Assembly (NCBI RefSeq): GCF_030489605.1
Contig: NZ_JAUKFY010000014.1
Coordinates: forward strand, 1 to 64,000
Source of the DNA: Brevibacillus laterosporus
GTDB taxonomy: Bacteria > Bacillota > Bacilli > Brevibacillales > Brevibacillaceae
Direction: 5' to 3'
Length of the DNA: 64,000 nucleotides
This document shows, one piece after another, positions 44,364 to 54,346 of the stretch (position 1 is its first letter; each line of letters begins with the position of its first letter). The notes under the pieces were generated by a model that was given only the letters and a program-made list of their open reading frames with translations, was not told the origin of the DNA and ran no database searches. A program made the translations under genes and the position numbers.

Positions 44364-45152
44364 CTATGCCAGCTGGGTCCATCGATGTCGGGGATACTCT
44401 CTTTGCCCACCAAGTGCACGCGAGATTCGTTCAGCTGTCTCCATTGTTTCTTTAATTAGCAAGGGCAATTTGTCAGGTTGAAAGCGCACCTCAGGACCTG
44501 CAACACTAAGACCGGCTATTAGTTTGCCTCGATGATCAAAAATAGGAGCAGCCACGGAGACGGTTTCGTTCTCTAATTCCGAGTAACTGATCGTATAATA
44601 ATTTTGACGAGACTCTTCCAGCTTCTTCAATAGCTCCATGCCGTTCGTAATGGTCCCTTTCGCAATACGCTCAAATCGAACGTTTTCCAGATATTCTTCA
44701 ATTTCTGCATCTGGAAGAAACGCTAAAATAATCCGTGAACAGGCCCCCGCATACAAGGGAGAGCGCCTCCCTACTTTCGTATACAACCGTACCGGATGCC
44801 TGGTATCTAGCTTCTCGACATAAATGGCATCCAATCCATCCTTCATAATAAGATGAACAGCTTCCCCCATCTCCTCTCTTAGCTGATTCATCCAAGGAAG
44901 AGCTGTTTGGCGAATATCTAACCGATCGGACACCAGCTGACCATACTGCAGAAAGGTTAACCCCAGCGCATACCGCCCCTCATCGTCCTTACGAAGGAAT
45001 CCCATCTCTTCAAGCGACCCGACCATACGATGCACAGAGGTCTTTGGCTTATCGGTTAATTCTACTAATTGAGCTAGTGTTAAATGTGGATGAGTAAGAA
45101 ATAGAGAAAGTAAATCTAATGCTTTCACCACTGTCTTATTTTTATGCTGCAC
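44364..45152 (-). CDS. IclR-family regulator of pyroglutamate genes (KipR-like)
   Basis: About 263 residues: N-terminal winged helix (about 5-65, LTLAQLVELTDKPKTSVHRMVGSLEEMG) and an IclR ligand domain (about 85-245, DAIYVEKLDTRHPVRLYTKVGRRSPLYAGACSRIILAFLP). Probably represses the pxp operon, with 5-oxoproline or a relative as inducer. GTG start preferred because GATGAGGAG lies just before it; the ATG ten codons upstream has no site. Separate transcription unit with its own terminator. Confidence 0.9.
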   Translation of the reverse strand: MQHKNKTVVKALDLLSLFLTHPHLTLAQLVELTDKPKTSVHRMVGSLEEMGFLRKDDEGRYALGLTFLQYGQLVSDRLDIRQTALPWMNQLREEMGEAVHLIMKDGLDAIYVEKLDTRHPVRLYTKVGRRSPLYAGACSRIILAFLPDAEIEEYLENVRFERIAKGTITNGMELLKKLEESRQNYYTISYSELENETVSVAAPIFDHRGKLIAGLSVAGPEVRFQPDKLPLLIKETMETAERISRALGGQREYPRHRWTQLA

Positions 45153-45381
45153 CTTCTCCTCATCCTTTCTATGATTATACATAACTCACGAAAATTTATA
45201 TTATTATGACATATCTTATTACAGGGAGAAGGACTGTGCCAAGCAATTCTAATCAGAAGGCAAAATAAAGTACCTCTGCTCACCTTATGTCAAGCAAGCA
45301 CGCTGATCTTTTTCCAACCTATTCGCTATAAAAAACCTGAAAAAAGTTTCAAACCTATACTGCTTTTATGTACAAAAAGAA

Positions 45382-45405
45382 AAAAGCCCGCATTGCCAGG
45401 CTTTT
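45382..45405 (-). terminator. Terminator of the PBP genes
   Basis: AAAAGCC / GGCTTTT with ten-base loop; on the minus strand it is followed by TTTTTCTTTTT. Confidence 0.85.
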
Positions 45406-45440
45406 ACTCCTGCTGTGCAAATGCTAGCTTTTATCGCTAC

Positions 45441-47465
45441 TCATCTTAACCCCACGTATTTATCGTATGCTTGAAACACCGCTCGACTAATATTTGATGC
45501 AGAGCGCCCTCCATATCCGCCCTCTGGTACAACCACTGCTACTGCTAGCTTCGGTTTGTCCGCAGGTGCATAGGCGATAATCACACCATTATTGACTCTT
45601 GCGTGCTTTTGCCATTTCGTAATGGATTTCCCGTTTGAATTCTCCGAAGTGACAGGAACGTAAATATCCTGTTCAGATGTACCTGTCTTGGCTGCCACCT
45701 GATAGGGAAGACCTCGAAATGCATTGACAGAGGTTCCGCCTGGTTGTGTTACCTGTATCATTCCATTGCGTAAAATATCCCAATGTACTTGCGGTTGCTC
45801 GATTTTATTTAGAACCTTAGGCTTGGGCTGAAACACAATGTTTCCTTTTTCATCTACGATTTTATCGATAAGCTGAGGCTGTAGTCGAACTCCATTATTG
45901 GCTAATGTCGCGGCATATTGAGCTAGTTGAACTGTCGTGGCTCGAACCTGTTGTCCAAAGGAGGCTTGTACCATGGCAGCCAGTGGCCCATAGTTTTGAT
46001 TCATAACTAGATAATCCTCTTTGCCCTTATTCTCACTCGGTAGGTCCACTTCCGTCAACACGCCCAAACCAAATTGCTGATAGTACTCCTGCAACAGCGA
46101 AACTGCTCTGTTCCCCTCCTTTTTAGCAACACCTTCTCCAATGCGCGCCATATACGTATTCGAGGATTTAGCTATCGCCTTTACTGGATTGAGCACACCG
46201 TAATTATGACCGTTATCGTTTTTTATTCGATCGTTTCCACGACCATAGTAGTACGTAACCGGATCGGTCCATTGATCGCTCGGCGTAATGATTCCTTCAT
46301 GTAAACCTAGCAATACTGTAATCGGTTTCATCACAGAGCCGGAGGGTACGATTGATTTTGGGTGTTTATTATTTTCCTGTTCCGCTGAAGGGCCTGTTAA
46401 TGGCCGAACATCGTAGGGAGCTTCACGAATCGTCCCATTGGTAACCGAGTATTTCATTTGCTCATAAGTAGCCTGATCCGGTCCATGCACCCAAACATTT
46501 GGATCATATTCAGGATAGCTGACCATCGAAACTACCTTACCGGTATCCACTTCCATCGCTACTACATAAGCTGTTTTCGCTCCAGAAGCTAATGAAACGC
46601 TTCCTCTTAGCTTGGGGAGGAAGTCTTTAATGAAATCTCTAATTTCTAACTGTACACGCTCATCAATGTTTAAATACAGACTTTGACCACGTATGGGAGC
46701 CTCTTTCTTTAGCTCGCGTTGTACGGACTGATCGGCCGCCACCTCATATAAGCGATAGCCATTCTTTCCGCGTAGCTCCTTTTCATAGCTGCGCTCGATT
46801 CCGTCTAATCCAACCAATTGATCAGGAAGATAATTCTCCTGCTCAGTTTTATAAAACGAACTGTTCAAATTTTGGGCTACATGATATGGACGAACGTAGC
46901 CAATTGTTTGTACAGCTATTTGTTTGGCATCGTATTCTCTGATCGATTTCGTTACCACATCTATCCCTGGTAAATCTCCCCGATGTTCCTCTAAATAAGC
47001 AATTTCCTCTGGTGTCAGGTCATACTTAATTTCTTTTTCCATATACTTCGGAGCATTACGAGCAATGTTTTTTCGCTGCCCATTCTCCCAGATGAAGCCT
47101 ACATCCAGCTTTTTAATAATTGCGCTTTGTGTCATTCCTCGGAGAACTTTTTCAAGCTTCTGGGCTAATTCAATAATCTCCTGCTGCTTTATACCCTCTG
47201 GTTCATGAAAAACTGCTGTAAATGAAGCTCTGCTATGTACCAGGAGCTTGCCATTTCGATCATAAATATCGCCGCGAACTGCCGGGATTGGGTCTTTTTT
47301 GAGGGAGCGAGAGCTTAGTACCTTTTCAAACTCGCTCCCCTGTATAATTTGTAATTGAGCCAATCGCAGAATAATCGCGGAAAATAAAAAGAAGGTAATC
47401 AGAAAAATCCATTGCATACGCTTTAAGCGCTGTTCCTGATGCAGTTTTTGTTCTGCTTTATCCAC
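45441..47465 (-). CDS. Class B penicillin-binding protein (PBP2 type)
   Basis: 674 residues. One N-terminal membrane helix (about 19-42), a dimerisation domain (RGDIYDRNGKLLVHS), and a transpeptidase domain with the catalytic serine in SGSVMKP, the SxN motif SSNTY and KTGTSEQ. Cross-links peptidoglycan, probably in side-wall elongation as for B. subtilis PbpA/PbpH. The start ATG is 34 bases past the upstream PBP stop, so the two are likely co-transcribed. Confidence 0.93.
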   Translation of the reverse strand: MDKAEQKLHQEQRLKRMQWIFLITFFLFSAIILRLAQLQIIQGSEFEKVLSSRSLKKDPIPAVRGDIYDRNGKLLVHSRASFTAVFHEPEGIKQQEIIELAQKLEKVLRGMTQSAIIKKLDVGFIWENGQRKNIARNAPKYMEKEIKYDLTPEEIAYLEEHRGDLPGIDVVTKSIREYDAKQIAVQTIGYVRPYHVAQNLNSSFYKTEQENYLPDQLVGLDGIERSYEKELRGKNGYRLYEVAADQSVQRELKKEAPIRGQSLYLNIDERVQLEIRDFIKDFLPKLRGSVSLASGAKTAYVVAMEVDTGKVVSMVSYPEYDPNVWVHGPDQATYEQMKYSVTNGTIREAPYDVRPLTGPSAEQENNKHPKSIVPSGSVMKPITVLLGLHEGIITPSDQWTDPVTYYYGRGNDRIKNDNGHNYGVLNPVKAIAKSSNTYMARIGEGVAKKEGNRAVSLLQEYYQQFGLGVLTEVDLPSENKGKEDYLVMNQNYGPLAAMVQASFGQQVRATTVQLAQYAATLANNGVRLQPQLIDKIVDEKGNIVFQPKPKVLNKIEQPQVHWDILRNGMIQVTQPGGTSVNAFRGLPYQVAAKTGTSEQDIYVPVTSENSNGKSITKWQKHARVNNGVIIAYAPADKPKLAVAVVVPEGGYGGRSASNISRAVFQAYDKYVGLR

Positions 47466-47499
47466 AAAAGGCTCTCCTTATCTTTCTGCTGTCTTTTCA

Positions 47500-49557
47500 C
47501 TAGGAATCCCTGCCGGTTTCCTGAGCAAAGATTCGTTTAACCTTGGGATCAAGATAATGACTGCCACCTCGACCTTTTACATTTTCTATCATCATCGTTA
47601 GTAATAGCTTTGGCTTATCTACATTAAACACAGCCATCCAGCCATACTCCAACCCATCCTCGCCCTTTTTCGCCTTTAACTCAGCTGTTCCCGTTTTTCC
47701 TGCCACACGAATACCCGATGGTTTAGCAAACCTTCCTGTCCCTTGTGAATTTTCCATGACTTGAATCAGGTCAGCTTTAATCAATGCTGCTGTCTCTTTC
47801 GACATTACATTTTCCTTCCAAAAGGCTTGCGGCTTCACTTCCTGCTGGGTTAGGGCGGGGTAGACTATATTTCCCGCATTTACAAATGCGCTATAGGTCA
47901 ACGCCAGATGAAGAGGTGTCATCGTTACTTCTCCTTGCCCATACCCGGAATCAGCTAACTGAATTTCATTTCTGATATCCTGATTAGCTATTTTTGATTT
48001 CCTTAATGGATAGGTAACCGGCAAATTTTCACCTATACCAAACTTTTTTGCTCCTTCTAAGAAGACCTGCTGTCCCATCTGTAGTGCCGCTTGCGCAAAA
48101 TAAATATTATCGGAATACACGAGGGCTTTTTCTAAAGTAACGGGGCTATGAGGATCTTTCACTCGCGTTACCCTGTATTTCCCCCATGAGGAGTCCTTTT
48201 GCCAATGCAATCCCTTGACAGTCATGCCTTGCTCAGGCTGGATACTTCCTTGTTCAAGTCCAATCGCCGCCGTAATAGGCTTAAAGGTTGATCCCGGTGC
48301 AAACCCAATAGCAAACCGGTTAAGCAGCGGTTTAGCTGGATCATCATTTAGCCGGGTCCATTCCTTATTGGACAATCCTCGGATAAACGCGTTAGGATCA
48401 TACGCTGGTGTACTCAGCATCGCCAGCACTTCTCCAGTAAGCGGATGAATAGCCGCCGCTGTTCCCGCATCATTCTTCATTTCCTCATAGATTGCAAACT
48501 GGAGATCAGCATCAATGGTTAAAGCGAGCTTCTGCCCATCCTGCGCTAGTTTTTTTGCTAGCACTTCCTTTTCCTGTCCCTGCTCATCCGCTATAATAAT
48601 TCGCGCACCTGGCGTACCGTGTAATTGTTCCTCATAGACCTGCTCCACGCCCGCCTTCCCAACCAAATCCGTAGCACGATAACCTTTTGGCTCGTATAGC
48701 TTCCATTGCTCTTCATTCATACTGCCGATATAACCGATTAAATGAGCTGTAGCTTGACGATAAGGATAATAACGCACCTGTTTCTTGCGTAGCATTAAGC
48801 CCTCGATCTTTTCTAATTGATCTAAGCGATCGTCTTCCTTAGCTTGCGTTGCTAATGGAACAAATAACTCCGGCTTCACCCATTTTGCATTTCGTTTCGC
48901 CGCAATTTGTTCTACGGTCATATCCAATAGAGCGGCGGTTTTTTGTTTCTGACCGTCCGAATTCTTTTCCCATTTTTCAGGTATTAGCCCTACTTCATAA
49001 GCGACCCCTGTTGTAGCTAATAAGATTCCATTACGATCAACAATTTCCCCTCGCTGTGGCAGGATGGTTTGGACCCTCACCTTATCTTTCTCCTTCATGC
49101 TAGGAAAAATGAGGGATTCATTCCATTTGATATACCAATCTTTTTTTCCACTCTGATTTTCACGTACCATCGTTAGCTTATGTGTAAATGTCAGAGGACC
49201 AGCGACTGTATTCATGCTAACTTGGTAGGACAGGTGAAGCTCCTCGTCTTTCGTGATGGATTCACGTCCCATTGAGATATTCTTCACTTGCACATGGTTG
49301 GCTTCCATTCCGTTATAAATGGTTTCATAGCGGCTTATAAATGCCGCCTTTGTCATGTTTTTCTTTGTATCCAAGGCTAATTGCTCATACATTTGGGCAA
49401 AGTCCTGTTTCCCCCAGTTATCCAGATACTCCTCAAAACGTTTTTCTGCCCGATCCTTTACAACACGAGGATCATCTTCCATCAATTTGGCGTAAATAAA
49501 AATTCCTCCTACAGCAAGAAGAACTCCAACAATAGAAAAAAAGAGTATTCTTTTCAT
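47500..49557 (-). CDS. Class B PBP with MecA-type NTF2-like N-terminal domain (PbpC/PBP3-like)
   Basis: About 685 residues. One helix (about 3-22), an NTF2-like/MecA_N domain (about 30-150, KRFEEYLDNWGKQDFAQMYEQL), a PBP dimer domain (RGEIVDRNGILL), then transpeptidase motifs GSTFKPITAA (serine), YSDNIYF and AGKTGTAEL. The layout matches B. subtilis PbpC and staphylococcal PBP2a, many of which have low beta-lactam affinity; affinity cannot be read from sequence. The ATG (MKRILFF) follows AAGGAG; upstream in-frame ATGs lack sites. Confidence 0.92.
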   Translation of the reverse strand: MKRILFFSIVGVLLAVGGIFIYAKLMEDDPRVVKDRAEKRFEEYLDNWGKQDFAQMYEQLALDTKKNMTKAAFISRYETIYNGMEANHVQVKNISMGRESITKDEELHLSYQVSMNTVAGPLTFTHKLTMVRENQSGKKDWYIKWNESLIFPSMKEKDKVRVQTILPQRGEIVDRNGILLATTGVAYEVGLIPEKWEKNSDGQKQKTAALLDMTVEQIAAKRNAKWVKPELFVPLATQAKEDDRLDQLEKIEGLMLRKKQVRYYPYRQATAHLIGYIGSMNEEQWKLYEPKGYRATDLVGKAGVEQVYEEQLHGTPGARIIIADEQGQEKEVLAKKLAQDGQKLALTIDADLQFAIYEEMKNDAGTAAAIHPLTGEVLAMLSTPAYDPNAFIRGLSNKEWTRLNDDPAKPLLNRFAIGFAPGSTFKPITAAIGLEQGSIQPEQGMTVKGLHWQKDSSWGKYRVTRVKDPHSPVTLEKALVYSDNIYFAQAALQMGQQVFLEGAKKFGIGENLPVTYPLRKSKIANQDIRNEIQLADSGYGQGEVTMTPLHLALTYSAFVNAGNIVYPALTQQEVKPQAFWKENVMSKETAALIKADLIQVMENSQGTGRFAKPSGIRVAGKTGTAELKAKKGEDGLEYGWMAVFNVDKPKLLLTMMIENVKGRGGSHYLDPKVKRIFAQETGRDS

Positions 49558-49690
49558 GATAAATCCACTCCTTTCTCCTAAAGATAGGTCATACGTCATC
49601 CAATAAACATATTGTTCCAGCATTAGATCGCTGATAAATCGCTCATATATACATGAAACAGCCCTTCGTCCCATCAAAATTGCACATAGC

Positions 49691-49762
49691 AAAAAGCCAG
49701 AAGAACAACAGACCTCCCTCTCTTATCAGAACGGAATTCCTCTGTTTTGTCTTCTGGCTTTT
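49691..49762. terminator. Long hairpin between FHA regulator and PBP gene
   Basis: AAAAGCCAGAAGA / TCTTCTGGCTTTT with further pairing inside (ACAAAACAGA / TCTGTTGTT). It ends the FHA-regulator transcript and separates it from the PBP genes. Confidence 0.8.
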
Positions 49763-49769
49763 CTGCTTT

Positions 49770-50498
49770 TTATAAGTCCAACATATATCCATACCGTGGT
49801 ATGGTGATAATTTTATCACCGTACTCACCCAACCTTTTACGTAAACGGTAAACCAATGCATTAATCTCGGCTCGACCTACATCTGGCAATCCATCCACTG
49901 TAGATGACCGTTCTGGCCACACATGTACTTTCATCTCATCATAGCTAACAGCTTGATTTACACGCTCGTACATAAGCATCAACAGATCAATATCTTTTCC
50001 CGATAAATAAAGACGAACTCCATCCAGCAGGATTTCTCTTCTCTCCACATTGATGGTTAAGCCCTTCACATCCGTACTCCCATTGCCTGCCACTGGCTCA
50101 GTCTGTTCCATCGTTTGATCCTTACTCGCACCCAATGGTCGAATAAACTCCCGTGTTACATCCAAGTCATTTTCCAATGTAAAGAAAATAAATTCTGCCT
50201 CTCCCTTTGCCAATGAAATACGATCTCCGTATTGTAAAACATGCGGGGCATTCTGGAGCGGTTGCCCATTTACCTCCGTGCCATGTTTGCTGTTTAAATC
50301 ATAAAGAACGTATTGATTTTTTTCTTGGCGGATGACAGCGTGCTGTCTTGATATAAATAAACTGGTAAAAGATAAATCAGGTTGATACGTCGCCCCACGC
50401 CTACCAATTGTGCATTCGGTTTCTGTAATGAATTTTTTGACCGCCGTCTGGTTGGAATCTCCCTTTTTAATGAAGAGATATGCTTCTACTCCCAACAT
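49770..50498 (-). CDS. FHA-domain plus winged-helix transcription regulator
   Basis: 242 residues. FHA domain (about 20-110) with the phosphothreonine-pocket residues GR (CTIGRRG), SRQH, and NSKHGTEVNG; a Gln/Glu/Thr linker; then an OmpR-type winged helix (about 145-242, LTINVERREILLDGVRL ... GYMLDL) with no receiver domain. FHA domains bind phosphothreonine, so control by a Ser/Thr kinase such as a PASTA kinase is possible. It sits between a class D beta-lactamase and two PBP genes on one strand. Its target is unknown; context suggests cell-wall-stress control. Confidence 0.88.
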   Translation of the reverse strand: MLGVEAYLFIKKGDSNQTAVKKFITETECTIGRRGATYQPDLSFTSLFISRQHAVIRQEKNQYVLYDLNSKHGTEVNGQPLQNAPHVLQYGDRISLAKGEAEFIFFTLENDLDVTREFIRPLGASKDQTMEQTEPVAGNGSTDVKGLTINVERREILLDGVRLYLSGKDIDLLMLMYERVNQAVSYDEMKVHVWPERSSTVDGLPDVGRAEINALVYRLRKRLGEYGDKIITIPRYGYMLDL

Positions 50499-50555
50499 GA
50501 TATCACTCCAAATAACAGTTAATCCTTCACTCTATTATAAACGATTCTTATACGT

Positions 50556-50588
50556 CAACAAGAGCTGCTTGGTTTGCAGCCCTTGTTG
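50556..50588. terminator. Hairpin after the beta-lactamase gene
   Basis: CAACAAGAGCTGC / GCAGCCCTTGTTG, 13 pairs with one mismatch and a 7-base loop, but no clear T-tract. Confidence 0.6.
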
Positions 50589-50603
50589 TTTCCCTTTTTC
50601 ATC

Positions 50604-51458
50604 CTATTTGTTCTGGGATGGTGTTGGGAGCATGTTATATTTTTTGAGGATTTGCAATGTAATATTTTTAGCCTTTATACCTGAAGAGCTTCCTTCCCCA
50701 TTCACATTGGTAACAAAGATATAAGGATGTCCCTCTATTTTAACAAACCCTACAAACCAACCTACTGCTGGTGTATTGCGTGTCCCTGTTTTTCCGTAAA
50801 GCGTGTATAAGTCCTCATCCTGCTGGATCATCATGCGTTTCACAGTCTTCATTACCTGCTTGTCAAACGGCAATTCTTCTTTATACAGCTTTTCTAAGAA
50901 ATCAACCTGCTCCAGAGGTGTGATCTTTAAGGTACTGTTTAGCCAAAATTTATCAATTCCGCCGCTGATATCCTGATTCCCATAGGCGGCTTTATGTAAC
51001 CATTCCTTCATGCGTTCCGGACCAATATCACGAGCTAGCTGTTGATAGTACCAGACTGTTGAATAGCGCATCCCCGAACCAAGCGTATGATCCTTGTTCC
51101 AGACATCAAGATCGCGCTTCACGCCATCCCAGCGCTTCACCGTATATTCATCGTCCACTGCTTTTACTTGAAGACCTATTAGAGCATTCATGATTTTAAA
51201 AGTAGACTCAGGTGCTTGCGGTTGTTTCGCTCTCTCTTCATTAAAAATAAAGGTCGAATTTTTCTCCAAATCACGCAGGATAAACGTACCTTCGTCGTTT
51301 GGAAAAAATTCCTTCACTTCCATCTTGGATAAATCAACGATCTCTTTTTTCTCAGAAACAATTGCCGGTCTTTGCAGCTCAGATTCCTTTGCCATTACTG
51401 AACATCCAGCCATGGCCACACTTAGAAGTAACACCGCGCCATATTTAAATAGTTTCAT
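50604..51458 (-). CDS. Class D (OXA-type) beta-lactamase, lipoprotein
   Basis: About 284 residues. Signal peptide with lipobox MAGC (Cys19). Class D motifs are complete: Ser85-Thr-Phe-Lys88 (Lys88 would be carboxylated), Ser133-Thr-Val135, Tyr159-Gly-Asn161 and Lys223-Thr-Gly. It resembles the Gram-positive class D enzymes (BPU-1/YbxI group), which hydrolyse penicillins with varied activity. No blaRI regulator is adjacent; an FHA regulator follows. The start ATG (MKLFKYG) is preceded by GGGGGTG; a GTG five codons upstream is possible. Confidence 0.9.
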   Translation of the reverse strand: MKLFKYGAVLLLSVAMAGCSVMAKESELQRPAIVSEKKEIVDLSKMEVKEFFPNDEGTFILRDLEKNSTFIFNEERAKQPQAPESTFKIMNALIGLQVKAVDDEYTVKRWDGVKRDLDVWNKDHTLGSGMRYSTVWYYQQLARDIGPERMKEWLHKAAYGNQDISGGIDKFWLNSTLKITPLEQVDFLEKLYKEELPFDKQVMKTVKRMMIQQDEDLYTLYGKTGTRNTPAVGWFVGFVKIEGHPYIFVTNVNGEGSSSGIKAKNITLQILKKYNMLPTPSQNK

Positions 51459-51695
51459 GATCGGCACCCCCACTGTATTTTTTCCTTCTATTTATAACGA
51501 TGTAAAATGTTCTATACCGCTTCCTGCCTATACCAATATATGCTAGTAAAGGCACTAATAACATGCTTGAACCGTTATAAACTCATGAGAATCTGATGAT
51601 AAAATGATGATACGGCGCTCAGCTTGACTGACACTTTACCAAATGATACTCTAAACGCGACTCTTGACCGGGATAACGATACGTAATGGAGGTGT

Positions 51696-52478
51696 ATGTG
51701 TGACATGGGACTTCTTCGGGTAACAAACGTCAGCAAAATATACGGGGGAAAAATTCCCTATCGCGCTTTAACCGATGTGAACTTCCACATAGAAGAGGGA
51801 GAGTTTATTGCCATCATGGGGCCGTCAGGGAGCGGAAAAACGACCCTATTAAATCTTATTGCCACAATTGATATCCCCACCACTGGAGATATTCTATTAA
51901 ATGGTGAAAATCCTCATAAGATCAAAAAATCAAAGCTGGCAGTGTTTCGCAGACGTAATTTAGGCTTTGTGTTTCAGGATTTTAACCTATTAGATACGTT
52001 GACTCTGGGCGAAAATATCTTATTGCCGCTCGCGCTTGATTTTTACAAGATTCCTGAAATGAAACAGAAATTGGATGAAATCGCTACTCAGCTAGAGATT
52101 AATCATATTTTACAAAAGCGCCCCTACGAGGTGTCAGGGGGGCAAAACCAACGTGCTGCCATTGCGAGAGCCATCATCCATTCGCCCTCCCTTTTATTAG
52201 CAGACGAGCCTACAGGTAATCTGGACTCCAAATCAACCCGCATCGTTATGGAGACCTTTCAAAACATTAATGCTATCAAAAAAACCACCATGATGATGGT
52301 GACACACGATCCTGTAGCTGCTAGTTACTGTGATCGAGTTTTATTTATCAAGGATGGCAAACTATATAATGAAATTCAACGCGGAGAAAGCCGTCAGGTG
52401 TTCTTCCAGCAAATTTTAGATGTTCTTGCGCTTTTAGGGGGAAGTACCTATGACCTTTCTACAATTCATCGCCACTAA
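51696..52478 (+). CDS. BceA-type antimicrobial peptide ABC transporter ATPase
   Basis: 260 residues. Walker [11 protein letters not shown]-loop FQDFNLLDTLTLGENILLPL, signature VSGGQNQRAAIARA, Walker B LLLADEPTGNLD; C-terminal DVLALLGG tail typical of BceA. Powers the exporter-type BceAB system that frees cell-wall precursors from peptides such as bacitracin. The first ATG is only three bases from GGAGG; an in-frame ATG at 51705 (MGLLRVTNVSK) has better spacing. Overlaps the permease gene by 29 bases. Confidence 0.93.
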   Translation: MCDMGLLRVTNVSKIYGGKIPYRALTDVNFHIEEGEFIAIMGPSGSGKTTLLNLIATIDIPTTGDILLNGENPHKIKKSKLAVFRRRNLGFVFQDFNLLDTLTLGENILLPLALDFYKIPEMKQKLDEIATQLEINHILQKRPYEVSGGQNQRAAIARAIIHSPSLLLADEPTGNLDSKSTRIVMETFQNINAIKKTTMMMVTHDPVAASYCDRVLFIKDGKLYNEIQRGESRQVFFQQILDVLALLGGSTYDLSTIHRH

Positions 52479-54339
52479 TGTACGTCGTAAATTCAGGTTT
52501 TATCTGGCGTATTTTTTAAGTGTTGCATTTGTCATTATGATTTATTTCACCTACGGCATGTTCATTTATCACCCCGGAACAACCACAGAAGGTCTACATC
52601 ATTTAGTGGTTAACGGAATGACCGCAGCCGAAGTAATCATCTTTTGCTTTTCCTTTGCTTTCATCTGGTACTCCACGAATATTTTTCTTAAGATGCGGAA
52701 AAAAGAATTTGCCGTTTTAGCTATACTTGGTATTTCACGCTGGCAGATCAATTTCATGATATTTATGGAAAACCTGCTGTTAGTCACGTTATCCATGGTG
52801 GTTGGCATTGGATTTGGCCTGCTATTCTCCAAATCCTTCTTCATATTCGCTTCAGCCATTCTTGATATGGACGAAATACCATTTTATATACCAACTGAAG
52901 CTCTTTTGCTTACGATCGTTTCCTTTTATACTGCATTTTTGCTTATTTCCTTTTTTACTCTGTTTACAACGAAGCACCGGAGTATCAAGGTTTTACTTGA
53001 TGAATCCCGCAAGCCGAAAAAGGAGCCTAAGGGATCGGTTATTTTGGCTCTTTTCTCAATCCTTTGCATTGGATCAGCCTACTATATTACGTTTACCCTT
53101 AAGAACGATATCTTTGAGGTTATCAAGTGGATGTTTATAGTCATTCTCTTAACCTGTATCGGTACTTACTTCTTCTACTCCCAGTTTGGAGCATTCCTGA
53201 TTAATTGGGTTAAAAAAAGACCCATTCTCTACTGGCGTGGAACCCGAATTATTTGGCTGTCCGATCTGGCATACCGCATTAAGGATAATGCCCAGATGTT
53301 TTTTATGGTAACCATTGTCTCCACTGTCGCATTTACCTCGGCAGGAGCATTGATCAGTGTCCTAGGTATACTTAATATGGTCAAGGATACGCTTCCACTG
53401 ACGATCGAGTATTACGATCACAATGAGAAGCTTGAGGGTAAAAAATCGACACAAATCATTGAAGATCATCTAGCCAATTACCACGTAAACTATGAACGAG
53501 TCGAGGTAGAGGATTTATATTTTTCCAAGCCTCCTCGTGCAGATGTCATAAGGATATCGGCTTATAATCAATTAGCAGCACTGCTAGAGCGTGAAACGTA
53601 TCAAATTAAGAAGGGAGAGGCTCTTTGGATTAGAGCGAGCTATTTACCCCAGGATGACAGCCCTGACCTTCTTGCGAAAGACGGCAAGCCTTTTCGTTTG
53701 GTAAAAAAGATAGACAAGCCAGTCCTTTCTTATCAATGGAACACGATAGCTGTATCCGATGAAGACTTTGCCTATTTGAAGGAAAAAGCCTCCTCTAACT
53801 ATACGGTTGTAGGCTATGTGGTTCATGAGTGGAGAAAGGGAGGCCCTATCAATAAAGATGCGATAGCCTTCTCAAAAGAAATCAGCCAAAAGCTAGCCAA
53901 AGACCAGCAACCTTTAGTTCGTGACTCCTACTATGCTGAAGCAAAGCGGGCCGTTAGCAGTGCGTTATTTATCGGCTTATTTGTAGCTGTCATATTTTAT
54001 GTTTGTGCAGGCAGCTTTTTATACTTCCGACTTTATATGGATCTTGATCGGGATAAACAATATTATCAAACAATCTCCAAGATTGGCTTATCCATAGAAG
54101 AATGGCAAAAAAGCATGACTATCCAAATCGCTCTGCTCTTCTTTGTTCCATTCACATTGGCTATCGTGCACACGTCAGTAGCTTTAGTCGGTCTGCAAAA
54201 GGTGTATTCCAGCGGCACCTTCGTTTCGATTTTCAAAACATCAATTGCAAGCATTCTGATTTTCTTTGTACTTCAGCTTATTTATTTCTTAATTGTTCGC
54301 TCTCACTTTTTACAAAAATTAAAAAGACATATTGTTTAG
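52450..54339 (+). CDS. BceB-type permease
   Basis: 629 residues, ten helices. N-terminal FIATNVRRKFRFYLAYFLSVAFVIMIYF, a FtsX-like core, and a large extracytoplasmic domain (about 310-510) between helices 7 and 8 that defines BceB and acts as sensor and binding site. Overlapping start with bceA implies coupling. Unusually, no BceRS two-component genes are adjacent; the two-component pair in this window is 32 kb away and its kinase has a 125-residue sensor domain, unlike BceS. Confidence 0.93.
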   Translation: MTFLQFIATNVRRKFRFYLAYFLSVAFVIMIYFTYGMFIYHPGTTTEGLHHLVVNGMTAAEVIIFCFSFAFIWYSTNIFLKMRKKEFAVLAILGISRWQINFMIFMENLLLVTLSMVVGIGFGLLFSKSFFIFASAILDMDEIPFYIPTEALLLTIVSFYTAFLLISFFTLFTTKHRSIKVLLDESRKPKKEPKGSVILALFSILCIGSAYYITFTLKNDIFEVIKWMFIVILLTCIGTYFFYSQFGAFLINWVKKRPILYWRGTRIIWLSDLAYRIKDNAQMFFMVTIVSTVAFTSAGALISVLGILNMVKDTLPLTIEYYDHNEKLEGKKSTQIIEDHLANYHVNYERVEVEDLYFSKPPRADVIRISAYNQLAALLERETYQIKKGEALWIRASYLPQDDSPDLLAKDGKPFRLVKKIDKPVLSYQWNTIAVSDEDFAYLKEKASSNYTVVGYVVHEWRKGGPINKDAIAFSKEISQKLAKDQQPLVRDSYYAEAKRAVSSALFIGLFVAVIFYVCAGSFLYFRLYMDLDRDKQYYQTISKIGLSIEEWQKSMTIQIALLFFVPFTLAIVHTSVALVGLQKVYSSGTFVSIFKTSIASILIFFVLQLIYFLIVRSHFLQKLKRHIV

Positions 54340-54346
54340 AGATACA

